The position numbers were made by a program, and so were the translations under genes. A model generated the notes under the pieces. The model worked only from the letters and a program-made list of their open reading frames with translations. It was not told the origin of the DNA and ran no database searches. Below are positions 45,346 to 57,410 of a stretch of DNA of 64,000 bases, one piece after another. This stretch comes from Manis javanica (Eukaryota > Chordata > Mammalia > Pholidota > Manidae): NCBI RefSeq assembly GCF_040802235.1, contig NC_133157.1, forward strand, positions 90,196,001-90,260,000, given 5' to 3'. The first letter of the stretch is position 1; each line of letters opens with the position of its first letter.

Positions 45346-47565
45346 ATAAAATGACCTGTTTGATGGTGGTTTTTCTGGGGCAAGAGGTCTCAGACACCAT
45401 TTCAGCTTTTCCCATGTCAGTTAAAGAAATGGGGCTTTCAGTTTACCGAATTTTGCACTGATGAGAATTGCATTTGTTTGTAGTAACAAATGTCTGGAGA
45501 GATAGGAAAGCCACGATTCGCATCTCCACTTACAGGGCCGTGATTTCTCCTCCTGTTCTTCATTCTTTACACTGTGTAAGTAGAATGCACTATTTTTAAT
45601 TTCTTTTCTTCACAATGATAATTTAGCAGGTTTTCTCCCCACCCTCTGCTTCAGTCTAACCTGTGACCCTACTGTGGCACTTTCTCTGACCTCCTCTTTA
45701 GCCAGAATTAACTGCTCCCTTCTCCCGGCCTCCGGAGCACTGGATGCCCAGTGTGAGAGTCACCTGTTTTCAGGACACCCTTACTTTCCTCTGCAGTCTT
45801 TGTGCCAAAGGGACAGTGTCTCAGCGATGACCTTCACAGCCCTCCTCTCAGCCCACGTCTGGGACACAGCAAACACCCCATAAATTCTGTGGACTTGACA
45901 CCAATCTGGGAAACTGCTCAGGAGTAAAACACTGAGAATAGCAGGTGGCATTGTCTCATGATTTTCACCAAATTGGCTTCAGCTATCAACAGAGATCCAT
46001 CCTTTCCTACGGAAATTTGAGAATGAAGGGTACCAATTTCCATAACAATAAAAAAGTTTGTCTTGAGAGATCAGTGAAAAATTGTGTAAGCAGATTTACC
46101 CCCGTGGTTGGTTTCATGGGGATCATAACTGCTAAACTTATTATAAAATCTTACTCATCTCTGCACAGAAAACCCATCTTAATATTGTAAAATAATATAT
46201 TTTATGGGTAAGAAAATGAGTCAATCATGAATTTGGGCAGGGCTGAAATGGAATTGTGGTATTGAAATATCAATCCAACCATATTTATTCATTTCCAAAT
46301 AATTTGGGGGATTATACGTAGATGTGCACACAACGTATAACTGGTTACGTGTCATGCATTTACCTGAGAAGAGAACTCGGTTTTAAACTGGGGGCATGAT
46401 TTTGCTTTAATATCCAGACATTTCTGGCAGGAATATCTCTTCTGGGGATTGAACTGTTTAATCATCAGCTATTGACCTTTTCTACTTTAATGCCCCAAAG
46501 GCATCTGGTGACTCCAGGCAGCAGTCTTGGTTCCCCAGTGCTTGGTTGTCTGTGGGATCCCAGAGGAAGCCAGGAGGGAGGTGCTGGGAGGGATCCCAGA
46601 CTGAAGGGCAGAGTTCGATTACAGAAATCCTCATCAGTATTCTGATCCCCCCACATTGCTTCCCTGAAGTGTCTTTTGCTTCTCGCTCCCCAGACGATTA
46701 CTTTAATTCTATAGTCCATGCATAAAGTCTTGCAGAAAAAACAGAAATAAATAAGCATTACCCTTTTGAAGGATTTTTCCACATGGATTAATAATTTTTT
46801 TTGTCACTTACAAAAAGAGAGGACAACCTCTGAGCTTTTACTGTGTCTGGACAGCAGGACTGATTCAGCAGGTCCTTGGCCAAACTGCATACTTGACTGC
46901 GTGTTTGCTTAACTTCCATCTCAGGAGGTCAAGGAGTAAAGCTTTGGTCCCATATTTATTGCAACAGACATTTTTTGCTTGATGAGCTTTCTTGGCAAGG
47001 AGCCTTTCTACTTTAAAAGCCTTCCTACCACTGATGGCTGTCAGCTAATCACTGTAAAACCAAACCAGGCCAAGGTCAGAGAGCAGGAAGGGAGAGGTGG
47101 ACAGTGGAGGGAGGTGGCCTTGACTGGGGGCCACACAGACCTGTGGCACCACACAGCTGGAGCCAGGTGACCAGGTGCCTCCCTCAGCGTACCGGGTGGG
47201 GTGTGAGTCCCTGGCCCTCAGGCACTGACACCAGGAATGAGAGAAAAGGTGATGAAGGAGGTGGGATGAGATGCACGTTCCAGAGGGAGCAGAAACCAGT
47301 CTCTGCGGTGTCTATGGGGACCATTTTCTGGGTGGGAAGAAGTGGGGTCTATGGATGAGGTGGCACTGGTGCTTGGCCATTGGCATTTGGCAGAGTGGTG
47401 GGAGGACCTCCAGGAGGAGGCACCGGTGGGCCCAGTGTTTCTGAGGGGTGCGGAGTCCTTCAGCGTGTGTGAGCTTACCGAGGCACACTGCAGCAAGACA
47501 GTCAAAACTGCCAGCAAATGCCCTGCTCCCTTCAGGCTTAAGGCAGGTCAGCTCATCTCCCTCCG
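45346..47565. other. unique sequence, no gene recognised
   Basis: About 2.2 kb without named elements; AT-rich in the first half and GC-rich from 47050. No supported exon. Confidence 0.4.
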
Positions 47566-47583
47566 CCCCCCCCCCCCCCCCCC
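47566..47583 (+). repeat. poly-C run (18 C)
   Basis: Eighteen uninterrupted C residues in a C/T-rich stretch. Length is likely variable or imprecisely sequenced. It lies in frame with a proline-rich chance translation. Confidence 0.9.
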
Positions 47584-48137
47584 GCCTTCCTGCCCATCCT
47601 CCAGCTCCTCCCCGCTTCCTGATGTGGTAGCAGAGCTCAGGAACGGATCAGTGTAAGGGGATCAGGGAAGGACTCGTGGGGCTGAAGCATTTAAGCCTAA
47701 GTCTGGAGGATCGGCAGGAACTAGACAATAGTGGATGGGGGAGACTGGCCTGCCCGAAGAGTGGGGAGGCAGCCACTCCGCTGCGCCGCGGTAGACGTGT
47801 GGAGGAGGGAGGGGGCGGAGGCCAGAGGGGGCCAGTGGAGACACGGAACAGTGCCCCTGAGCCGTCTGGGGTGTCCCCAGCTGAACGCACAGGAGAAAGA
47901 ATGGAGGTGAGCACTGGGCTGAGGAGCAGACAGGGAGAAGCCGACAGGCCGGCCAGAGCCCGTGTCTGGACTGCCTCCCTCAGCAGAGGCTCTGCCTCTA
48001 CGTCTCGGACAGGAGGAAGTGACATTTTGCATTGTAGTCACCCTCCTTCCCCATCCACTCAGCTCCTGTGAGAGGAGCTGTTTCTGCAGCACCCAGTCCC
48101 CGGCCGCGGGGCAGCCCAGCGCTGTTACCCTGGCTGT
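47584..48137. other. GC-rich unique sequence with modest CpG clustering
   Basis: CpGs cluster weakly at 47750-47880, around 'ccgctgcgccgcggtagacg'. Too short and weak to call an island. No exon recognised. The 202-codon minus-strand frame (47721-48329) is compositional. Confidence 0.4.
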
Positions 48138-48502
48138 GTCCGTCAGCTTGGCAGCGCAGCAGAGCCCCACAGCCTGTGGGATTGCACCACACAGATCTGC
48201 TCTCCCCCAGCCCTGGAGGCTGGAGTTCTGAGGTCCAGGCACCCGCAGGGCTGGTTCTCCCAGGACCTCCCTCCTGGGTGTAGATGCCGTGTCCTCCCTG
48301 TGTCCCCACATGGTCCCCGCTCTGTGCATCTGTGTCCTGATGTCCTCTCTTTATGAGGACACTAGTCATATGGGGTCAGGGCACACCCATACGACTTCAT
48401 TTTATATTAATCGTGTCACTACAGACCTGATCTCCAAACACAGTCATGCTCTAATGTCCTGGGGGTTAGGACTGTGATTTTGGAGGGGACATGGCTCAGG
48501 TG
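48138..48502 (-). mobile_element. MaLR/MLT-type solo LTR, antisense
   Basis: Plus-strand text: 'gtcagcttggcagcgcagca', 'ccacagcctgtgggattgca', 'ggaggctggagttctgaggt', 'gtccccacatggtccccgct', 'tatgaggacactagtcatat', 'tgatctccaaacacagtcat', 'gggggttaggactgtgattt' and 'ggaggggacatggctcagg'. Same order as the LTR at 13842-14201, so probably the same subfamily. Confidence 0.8.
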
Positions 48503-48759
48503 ACAGATACCTGAGTTCTGGGTTTGGTTTTTCTCTCCTGCGGAGCCAGGGGCCCCAGTGGGGCCTGCGGCCTGGTGAGGACTGTGCCCAGGGCCGTGGT
48601 GCCTGCCGGCCGCCTGGCTGGCAGTGAGAACTGCTGCGGACTGGAGTTTGCATCCCCACTTTTGGAACCAGAATGTCTACAGTGGCTGCCCCACACCTCC
48701 CCGACATTGAATATCGGTGGGGGGAAGATAACTGGTTTTCTGGTCTCACAAGTCCACAG
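48503..48759. other. unassigned sequence between two LTRs
   Basis: No gene. It could belong to the MaLR internal sequence that becomes recognisable just downstream. Confidence 0.35.
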
Positions 48760-48949
48760 ATCGAGAGAAATTGCCTTGATGGGTAACAGCACAGCCCCAC
48801 CCACGCTGCTTGGGGTGACTTGAATGATGACTTTGGACTTTGAGCTGCACTGCAACGGGATGAGACCTTTGTTGAAGTGGGATGGGATGGGTGTATCTTG
48901 CATGTGAGGGGAACATGGATGATGGGGGCCAGAGGGTTTGCCATGTGAC
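48760..48949 (+). mobile_element. MaLR internal-region remnant
   Basis: 'tgatgactttggactttgag', then 'gatgggtgtatcttgcatgt' and 'gaggggaacatggatgatgg', 'gggccagagggtttgc', resembling the end of the noncoding MaLR internal region that precedes the 3' LTR. It carries no gag, pol or env coding potential. Confidence 0.55.
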
Positions 48950-49375
48950 ATGGCCAAAGGGACTTTGCAGACAGAATTAGGGCTCCTAATCACTTGATCT
49001 TAGAAAAGGGACATCCCAGATGATCCAGGTGGGTGTGATGGAATTGCAGGTGCCCTTAAAGCAAAGAGGAAATCAAAGGGGTTAATGCCTGAGGGCTCCA
49101 TGTCCCATTGCTGGTTAGAACAGGGAGGGACCACATGGAAAGAGCTGGAAGGGAATAGATCCTTCCGGTGAGTGGTGGGCTTGGAAGACGACGTTGGGCC
49201 CCATCGGGACACAACCCAGCTGACCCTTGAGTTTAGCCAGTTGACCCTGAGGAGGGAATGTGGCCGCACTGTGCCAACTTCTGACCTGCAGAACCGTGAG
49301 ATGATGTGATAACCATGTTGTTTTAAGGCACAAAGCCTATAGTGATTTGTTATACAGCAATCGTCACCATTAAGA
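48950..49375 (+). mobile_element. MLT1-type LTR (ERVL-MaLR), sense
   Basis: Sense MLT1 order: 'aaagggactttgcagacaga', 'cacttgatcttagaaaaggg', 'tgatccaggtgggtgtgatg', 'gcccttaaagcaaagaggaa', 'acttctgacctgcagaaccg', 'tgttgttttaaggcacaaag' and 'gtgatttgttatacagcaat'. With the remnant before it, this looks like the 3' end of a MaLR provirus rather than a solo LTR. Confidence 0.8.
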
Positions 49376-50404
49376 CTGAGGTCAGAAGTCACTGTAATGT
49401 GGGCTTGGTAAGAGCAGAGCAGCAAGTCCCACTGGAAAGCACGTTCGTTGGAGGCTCCTCGGTGCTGTCGCTCCGTAGAAGGAAGCGGCATCCCAAAGCC
49501 TCAGGTGCTTCAGAGAAGGGAGCAGAGAGAGAGAGAAAATATCCGGGCGGATCAAGTACAGAAAGAAACACATCATGGCTTTTTAAAATGAAATATACGT
49601 AATACTGGTTTCTTTTAAAAAGTATTGCGTTTATATATCTTAAGTATGCATAATAACATGCCCTACAAAAATTTAAATCTTCAAGACAGAGTTAAAAAGG
49701 GTTCAAGCAAGTAATTCTACCAGAGGACAGGAAGAAACATTATAAAAATAGCACTGCATTTTTCTCACGCATGATTTGTTTAATCAGTCTTACTATTAAG
49801 TACTACTAATTGTCACTGTTAATTAGGTTTATTGCTGTTTTAAGTAACAGCATTTATGTAACAGAACAATAAAAAATATAATATCTAAGTTCATATAAAT
49901 ACCTGAATTTTATATTATGTTCAAGCCATAAGGCATGTGACTAGCTCTTTGTTATACGTTATAGCATTATGGGGTTTTTTGGCTCGACAAGCTGTGTCCA
50001 GGGTTCGCTCTCTAAAACAGTAGTCGTCCTACTCATGGTGCAAACTCTGAGACAGGGAGGCGTCCAGCACAGAGAGGCTGGGCTGGGTGTGGGAGGCCCA
50101 GCCCAGGAGGAGGGCTCTGGGCAGATGGAGGGCAGCAGGGCCGATGTAAAGGCCTGCCAGCGAGCTCGGCCCCCGTGGCACTGGGCTGAGGCGGGCACCG
50201 CGCAGGTGTGTTGGGGGATGGACAGGGGCCTTTGCTCCCCCAAGCTGGGGGCAGAACGGAGGTGGGGCTCATTTCTGCGGGAGTATTGACTCAGAATGCT
50301 TCCCAGACCGGCCTGTGTCATTAGGAAACAATGAACTCTGTGGAAGACTATTTTGAAGAAATAAAGATGCCGAAGTTGGTGAGCAGAGGACAAAAGAACG
50401 GTGG
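49376..50404. other. unique sequence upstream of a CpG island
   Basis: AT-rich at 49560-49980, then GC-rich from 50000. No named repeat or exon. Confidence 0.4.
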
Positions 50405-50680
50405 CCTTCAGTGCGCTTCCTCGGCCGCTTCTCTCCTCCCTCGGCGCTGAATCCGCGGCGCACGCGCCTCAGGTCCGCCCGCCGCCCTACCCGCCCCGCT
50501 GCCGGGCCTCTGCGGGCCGCCGGGCCGCGCTCCTGCGCCCTCGCCTGCGCCTGTCTCTGCTTCTCTCTCACTGCGCAGCAAATCCCGGGCCCTGTTAGCT
50601 TTTTCAGTTTCCCTCTCGTGTTTGAGCCTGGAGCCCTCTGAGCCTCGCGTGATGCCATTCAGGGCGCTGTGCAGAACATA
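50405..50680. promoter_or_regulatory. compact CpG island, orphan
   Basis: By hand count about 24 CpGs fall in the 150 bases 50405-50555, which is the densest CpG content in the window. It tails off by about 50680. No coding exon could be tied to it. A minus-strand frame (50408-51361) reads through, but its N-terminal half is a translation of the TG-rich tract and its C-terminal half is Arg/Ala/Gly-rich from the island. Such a compact island beside AT-rich DNA may be a promoter of an unannotated transcript or a GC-rich retrocopy of a 5' end. Confidence 0.75.
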
Positions 50681-50989
50681 CTGAGTGCAGAGAAACCAAT
50701 CCCAGGGCAAAGCCTGAGACGGGACGGCAGGACCAGGAGCGGCCGGGGAGGCCGACCGGATGGACGGCCGTTTCCTGCCCACAGACTGGTCTGCATCTCT
50801 GGCCCCGCCAGCCAGGTCGGGGGAGTGGGAGGAGGGCAGTGGCCCAGGGTCAGGGCCAGGCTGCAGTGGGGCTGGTGGCTCACTAGCCCACCCAGAGACC
50901 TCACAAGGGGCCCTGTTCCAGGTCCCGACCTCACGCACAGGGACCTGGTCAGGCAGGACAGGGTGACAGTGGAGATGGCGGAGTGAATG
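50681..50989. other. GC-rich unique flank of the CpG island
   Basis: No named element. CpG density declines away from the island. Confidence 0.4.
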
Positions 50990-51295
50990 AGTGGGAGCAA
51001 TCGTGTGCATGGGAGTAACGAAGGGTGCAGTGCACATGTGTGTATGAGTGTGAGCTTGCATGTGGGAGCATGTGTGTACATGAGCGGGTGTGTATGTGTG
51101 CATGTGCCACATGTCTGAGAGAGTATAGGGGTGTGTACATGTATGAGCACATGTGTGGGAATGTCTATTTAACTGTGTGAGTGCATGGCGGCATGTGTGT
51201 GAAAGGGTGTACATGTGAATGTGCATGTGTGTATCAGTGTTTGTGTGGAGACAGCATGTGAGTGCATGCACGTGTGTGTGCATGTGTATATAGAG
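50990..51295 (+). repeat. degenerate TG-rich (TGTG/CATG) tract
   Basis: About 300 bases dominated by GTGTG, CATGTG and TGAGTG words with no fixed unit. Alternating purine-pyrimidine stretches of this kind can adopt Z-DNA. The His/Thr/Cys-rich minus-strand translation is an artefact. Confidence 0.9.
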
Positions 51296-54200
51296 AAAAA
51301 TATAAATATTTAAAATGTAACGGCTGTTTTTTAAAAAGCATAACCAAAGTATCATTATCACACCTAAAAATCTTAATAATTTCTAGTACCATCAATAGCC
51401 CATAAGCGTTTTTAGTTTATTGAATTAAAGTCCAATGGGATCTTGCATTGCTAATCTAAAGATCTCTATTTTATGTGCTGAGTCATCAGTTCATTGATCC
51501 CCTAGTTTCTCTAAGAATAAATCTTGCTTTCATTGGACTTTGCATCCTGATGTTGTCACTGATCATGTTCCTCTGTCCCATGTGTTTCCTGTAAATTGGC
51601 AGCTGAACCTGGAGGTTTCATCTCCCTCAGGTCAAGTTTGCCAAGAGGGGCTCCCAGGGGGCTGTGTCCTCCTGGCAGGAGGCATGTCGTGTCTGCTGTG
51701 TCCTGGTTTGGCAGCTGTTGAGGATCAATACCTAGAGGGCTGCTGCTCTAGGTGACCCTGTGCATGTGAGAAGCACACTGTCCTGCAGATGAGGGAGAAG
51801 GGACCCCACCGACTCTGTTGTCAGGCTGCTTGGGGGACCTGATCTGTGGAGGCAGAGTGAAGGGGTGGCAGCTGGACCCGTGGGGGCTCTCCCAATACTA
51901 CTAGATGTCCAGGCAGGACATCTTAGCCTTAACTTGAGCCTTGTTCCTTAGGAAGGGAACCCCTAGAAGTCACTGGTGGTGGCTGGGAGGGCCTGTAGGA
52001 AGGAAGCTGCAGGGAAGTGTGGGGTGCCTGCAGCTCCATGTGAATGACATGGAGGTCCCAGAGCACCCGGGCCAGGGCACTGCCCCAGAGCCAGAGCACC
52101 ACCCCAGACAGACAGGAAGAGCCCGTGGGCACTTGCATAGGAGGCTGGTCCTCAGTGCAGAGGGGCAGGCTGGCCACCACGGCCTGTGCCTCTCAGGGGC
52201 TCCACTAAGGTCCAAGTGACAGACCCAAGTGAGCAGCTGGAATTACAATTTTGTTAGTCACATCCCATGAGGCCCAGGGTAATAGCGGGGCCTGAGACTG
52301 TCACTGGAAAGCACAAGATGGGGGACAACCACCACGGTCCTGTTCCCTCAAGGCAGCAGGAAAGGGCAGAGGGCAGAGGGCCAAGCCTGCGTGCCAGGAG
52401 CTGGCCTGGAGACTCCCACTTATGTCCTGGCCAGACTTAATGGGGTCACTCTTTTCTGCAAAGAAGGCTGGAAAACACTGTGTAGGGTTGGGTGTGATGC
52501 CAACCCCTCCAAAACTGGGGTTCTACAGTTCAGGAAGTGGCTGTACAGGAGATCTGAGAGCCCTGCCCCGGTGGGGAACTGGGGTAATGGGGGAAATAGG
52601 ATGCGCCTCTGGAGAGCATCCCTTCTCCCCCTGCAGGCGGCCTGTGGTCTCAGGGCCAAGGGACCAGAGATCCTCAGAGGAACCTGAGTGTGGGAGTGAC
52701 CTCCTGCTTGATAGAAAAGGAGAGGAAATGTAGACCATCTCAGAGCCTGGGGTGACAGCCCTCTCCTCTCCCAGGGCCGGGGTGACTCAGGAGGTGAAGC
52801 CAGCGATTGAAGAGCGCATCATCGGGAGCTTGTACCAGCTGCGTGACCACAGACTCCAGACAATGGGAGCACACGGCCCAAAGCCAGAGGCCTGGGCCTG
52901 CAAGCATAGAAAGCAGAGATTTGCAGATGCAGCTCTGCGTGGGTGGGAGTGCTCAAGGCCGCCTGTGAGCCTGTGTTCTGGATGCAACAGGGTGCGACCT
53001 TCTGTTAACCTTTGGACCTCCTGCTAAACCTGCCCCGCTCCTACCGATACTGCAGAGCTGGTGGTGAGGAGAGATACAGCAGCTGGACACAGTTCATGAA
53101 AATAATTACTGGGAGAAATCTTTAACATTTGTACAGCTGGAGATGTTATATGACTAACCAGTCAACCCACCCCCAAACGAGTGGCTGTGTAGCCAGAGGT
53201 CATTTACAACCAGGAGGGAAGCCCAAGGTGTCACCTCTGCCCACAGTGAGCTTAAATTCCAACCGAGATGAGCTGTAACACCAGGAAGAGAGAAGCAAAG
53301 ATGCTTGCGAATCAAATGCAAAAGTCCTCCCTCCTCACCTCTGGGTCTTTCTTAAAGACAAAACAGAGCAAAAAGTACCAGCAACTGAACTCAGTCATGC
53401 TCAGCCAGCCCTCAGGGCGAGCTCCTCAGCCCCGACCCAGCGTCCCCATGCACCTGCTGCCCTGGAGGTGAGGGCAGGCCCACGCGGGGTGACAGTGGCC
53501 GCCAGGGTAGCCCCAGGACAGAGGGGAGGCCCAGCCATTGGGCCGCCCCATTACTTCTGAGTCCCAGCTCCTCAACACTTTGGAGTAGCTGCCTGATTAG
53601 CACAAACTCCTGCTTTGCCAGGCAGATAACTGCCTCCACTCCTGGGTGTACTCAGACACCACACGCTGCCTTCCAGGCAGGGCCAACCACTGACTCGGTT
53701 CTTAGGAGACCCTTGAGGCTATTGCAGTGGCTCCTGCTGCTATCAACGCAGAACAATGCCAGCAAGATTACAGTCTTCCCCAAATTAACTTGTGTGTCTG
53801 CGCTACATTTAAAACTGTCTGCACCGAGTGCCAGTTGTCCGTGCTGTTGTTTTCCCTCCCCTCTTTTACCCTTTGCTCTGACCTCCTTCTCCTGGGGTCA
53901 GCCAGGCCTTTGGGGAGCCCAGTGAAGCCGTGCCCTTGCTCTTGTTCCAGTCACATCCAAATGGCATTGGCTAAGTAGCTTTCCAGGAAAGTGGAAGGCT
54001 TCTCAGTCACAGTGTCAGTGTGAGCTGAATGTAGGGACATGGCCCTTGGGAAGTAGAGCCCTTTCCGCCGGCCCGGGCTTCCTCGCCAGATGGACAGGTG
54101 CAGGAGCAGGTCTCAGAGCATGTCCTGAACATGAGCGTCAGTGGGCCTGCTGCACGCAGAGTGGCTCCGCTTAACAGCGAGTCAGTAAGGGAAACAGAGA

Positions 54201-54769
54201 GGTGCTGCCTGGACTCCCTAAGCTTTTGCTTTCAAAATCAAAAAGGGACTTGTATGCAGTCAGTCACCGTAGGAACCCCAGGGCCTGGGGCTGGGGCTGG
54301 TGCGGGTGGTGTCTTCCTCCTAACCGTTTAACCTTCTGGGCTTTTCCTTCAAGCTGATAATCAAGTCCCTCTTTTTTTCCCAGGAGTTTCAGCTGCATCA
54401 GCTCACCCCTGATTTTGGCCTGCTCTTCCTGTCGTCCAGTGAGAAACCTGTGGCTTTCGGAGCTTGGGAAAGTCGCTTGCTATCCTGGAGCTGGTCACCA
54501 CTGGTCACCGAGCAGAGCTCACCCTCTGGGCAAGTCGGGAAGGGCTGGGAAATCTTTCAGACGTCTGGCTTTATATTGTTCATGTCTGTTTCCATTTTTC
54601 TCTCCTCCTCCTTTCCACTCAGGGTTTGTCTCCACCTCTTTACTAGCCTATCCTCATCAAGGTTGTCCATTGTACCAAATCCAACATCCAATTCTTGGCT
54701 ATCGCCGGACATGACCCTGTCACGCGGTTTGATGGAGTCGACAGCTCCTTGCTTGGGACGCCCTCTGTC
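51296..54769. other. unique sequence, no gene recognised
   Basis: About 3.5 kb with no element I can name. The open frames are up to about 100 codons, overlap in several phases and show no domain. Confidence 0.4.
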
Positions 54770-55888
54770 CCTCTCTTCTGTGCACAGCTCTTCTGGCTCA
54801 CAGAGATCTCCTGAACAGTCTTCTGAGCTGCGTCCCCTCATCCCCCTGGTCTCCAAATCCTGGCATGTTCCAAAGCTCACCTTCATCCCTGCCTTTTCTC
54901 CTTTACCTACACTCACTCCCTAGTTGCAGCCACCTGGCCTCATGGCCTTTAGCATCAGCTGTCTCTCCAAGGCTCTGTCTGTACCCACATCTCTAGCTGC
55001 CTCACCCCCCAGCTGCCTCCCCCATGGGAAGTCTGGCAGGCATCCCAAACTCAGCCTGTCCAGACAGAGCCCACCCCCCAGCCTGGGATCCCAGTAGCCA
55101 AGGCAAACAAGACCAAATCTTGTCATTCTTTCAGGTCCCACCTCCAGTGTGTTAGCAAAGCCCTCTGTGTCCTCCTGGAAATGTGTCACTGACCTTTGTC
55201 ACTACCTGCATTATTAACACCTAGGCAGGCCACCACCACCAGTCCCTGTGGTTGGTGCCACAGCTCCCAATGGGTGCCCTATTCCTGCCCTCACCTCCCC
55301 TAATCCACTGCCAGGAGAGCCTCTATAGAGTCTTATTAGCAAGGTCAGACCACATTAGTCTTCTCCTTGGGACCTTCTCAGAGCGCACCATATCAGTCCA
55401 GGGACGTGACGAAGCCTTTAAGGTGGCCCCAAGACCCTTCATGGTCCTGTTTCATCTCATGCCTAGCTCTTGGCCATACCCTTCTCCAACCCATGGGACC
55501 CTTCTGCTCCTTGGACACACAAGGGACATGCCGCCTCTGATCTTTGCCCTGGCTGCGTGTCTCTGGAGCTGTGATCTGCACCAGGTCACATCACCTCACA
55601 CCCTTTCCTCAAGGCCCTGCATCAGCGGTGCCTCCCTGAGCAACAAAGAGCCCCTGTCACAAGTGCACACTGCGCTCCCCCACCCCCTCTGCCCGCCAGC
55701 TTTCTCCACTCACATGTCACTGGCTATCTAACTGCATATTGACTTGCTCACCTTTAAAATGGTCATTTTCTCTCTCAGTCTCCAGAAAGACAGGGACTTC
55801 ACTTTGTTCACTGGTCTATCTCGGGCACCTAGCATAGCATCTGACATGATGATACTGGGGAATATTTGCTGAATGGAGTGAATGAATA
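54770..55888 (+). mobile_element. L2 LINE, 3' part, sense
   Basis: Sense L2 order: 'ctccaaatcctggcatgttc', later 'cccaagacccttcatggtcc', 'ggcacctagcatagcatctg' and an end reading 'gggaatatttgctgaatgga', 'gtgaatgaatac'. Between them run 'aaggccctgcatcagc' and 'tcagtctccagaaagacagg', 'gacttcactttgttcactgg'. The 3' third (55130-55888) is the clearest; the left limit is uncertain. The open frames in it have no intact RT motif. Confidence 0.65.
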
Positions 55889-56439
55889 CAAGCCTTTGTC
55901 AATATTGTTCTGGTAGCTTGGTTATTTGCATGTGCCCTGTTTTGTTATTATAAAATTTAAAGACAGAACAAGGTCAGTCTTAGGAAAGAAACTGCCAGGT
56001 CCAGGCCCTACTCCAGGTGTGGGAGGGAGTTGGAGCTCCTGGATGGGTCCCAGCAAAGGTTCAGTGTGTGGCACCAACATTTGGGGCTGGCTGTGTGGCC
56101 CTGTATGGGTGCGCAATGAGCTGCAGGCCACAACGGCAGGCCACTTGTGGTGGGCAGCTGGTCTACCAGATGACTGATTTTTAATGAATCTCTCCAAAAT
56201 TTCAGGTTGAATCTTACATTAAGAAGTAACTTTTGATGACCAAGATCTCAAGTATAAGCTAGAAAATTCAAGTTCTCAGCCTCGACTCCCATTTCAACCA
56301 CATTTTTCCTGAAAGAAGAACAAAAATGCTAGAGAATTGATCACCTGTGACATAAGGAGGACTTTGTGTTTCAGAGAACAGGAATAAATTTCTGAGGCCT
56401 TTTCAGAGCTTTCTTATGATAGAGTTTTTGTGTCTAAAG
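55889..56439. other. unique sequence
   Basis: No gene or named repeat recognised. Confidence 0.4.
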
Positions 56440-57410
56440 ATACAGGGTTGAGATTGAAAAAGCCTCTACCAGTCACATCTTGGACAATCTGAGCATCAAA
56501 GTAGATTATGGTAGCGATGCAGTACCACCCATGTGAAACAGACATCACACCAATACAAAAACATGAACAAGTGGGGAAAAGGGAGACTGCTCCCTAAGGT
56601 GGGACTAAAACATGGAGAAAGAGTGATGGATTAGGAAATTACCCTTCGGAAACCGTCAGGCATAAAGTGGTGATTCCTGCAGGGGTCATTACCAGGGGCT
56701 GTGGCTCGTGGGTAGAATTGGACAGGAAAGAATGTAATTGTAGTCTTAGAGCATCTTCTTCAAATACGAATTGATTATGAAGGAGGTGATGGTGACTTAG
56801 CAGTGGAGGCCTGGCAGAGACAGAGCTGGTCGAGGGAGTCTGTGCAGCAGTGGGAGAGGCGGCCCCGTGGGCATGCAGCACGGTGCCATTCCTGTCCAGG
56901 AGGCATGGCCCAGGTCTGCGGCAACCTCCTCCTCTCTGCAACAATCAAGGACAGGAGAGAGCGAGGGTGAAGGAATTGTTCCAGACTGAAGGAGACTGAG
57001 AAGACAGGGAAGCCAGTGTGATGTGATCCTGGACGGAATCAGACACCAGACAGGAAGTATGAGGCAGTGCTGGGAATGGGCAACATCTGAATGGCCTCTG
57101 TGGGGTGGATGCTAAGCACGGATGGTGATTTCTGGATGAGGAGGGCTGTGTAGTGCTTAGACAGTAGAGGGCCTTTGGGGGAAAACATGCTGTAATATTT
57201 AGGGTTGTCTGCAGCTTCTTAACAAATGGTTCCAAAGAAACTAATGACTTAATGATTACAGAAAGAAAAAAGTTGTGATGGAGAAAATATACAATTTAAA
57301 CCAGTATAGGACATATGGGAATTGTTTGTACTTTTCTGACAAATTGAGTCTGATCTCTTTCAAATTAAGCCTTGAAAAATAGAGTGGAAGAATTATGGAA
57401 GAAATATTAT
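56440..57410 (+). mobile_element. probable old L1 (L1ME-like) 3' region
   Basis: The order 'gagactgagaagacaggga', 'gtgatgtgatcctggacgga', 'caacatctgaatggcctctg', 'tgtaatatttagggttgtct', 'gcagcttcttaacaaatggt' and 'acatatgggaattgtttgta', 'cttttctgacaaattgag' matches a common old L1-type 3' end. The family assignment is from memory and the 5' limit is uncertain. Confidence 0.5.

Noticed and set aside
47721-48329. 202-residue minus-strand open frame as a gene
   Set aside because: It runs from GC-rich unique DNA into a MaLR LTR, with no domain and no splice context.
50408-51361. 317-residue minus-strand open frame as a gene
   Set aside because: The first half is His/Thr-rich translation of a TG-rich microsatellite and the second half is translation of a CpG island. 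No domain.
55622-55660. Third copy of the 43-bp repeat of 17.3/18.0 kb
   Set aside because: Only about 26 bases resemble it ('ctccctgagcaacaaagagc'), with several mismatches, and the text lies inside L2. Probably chance.
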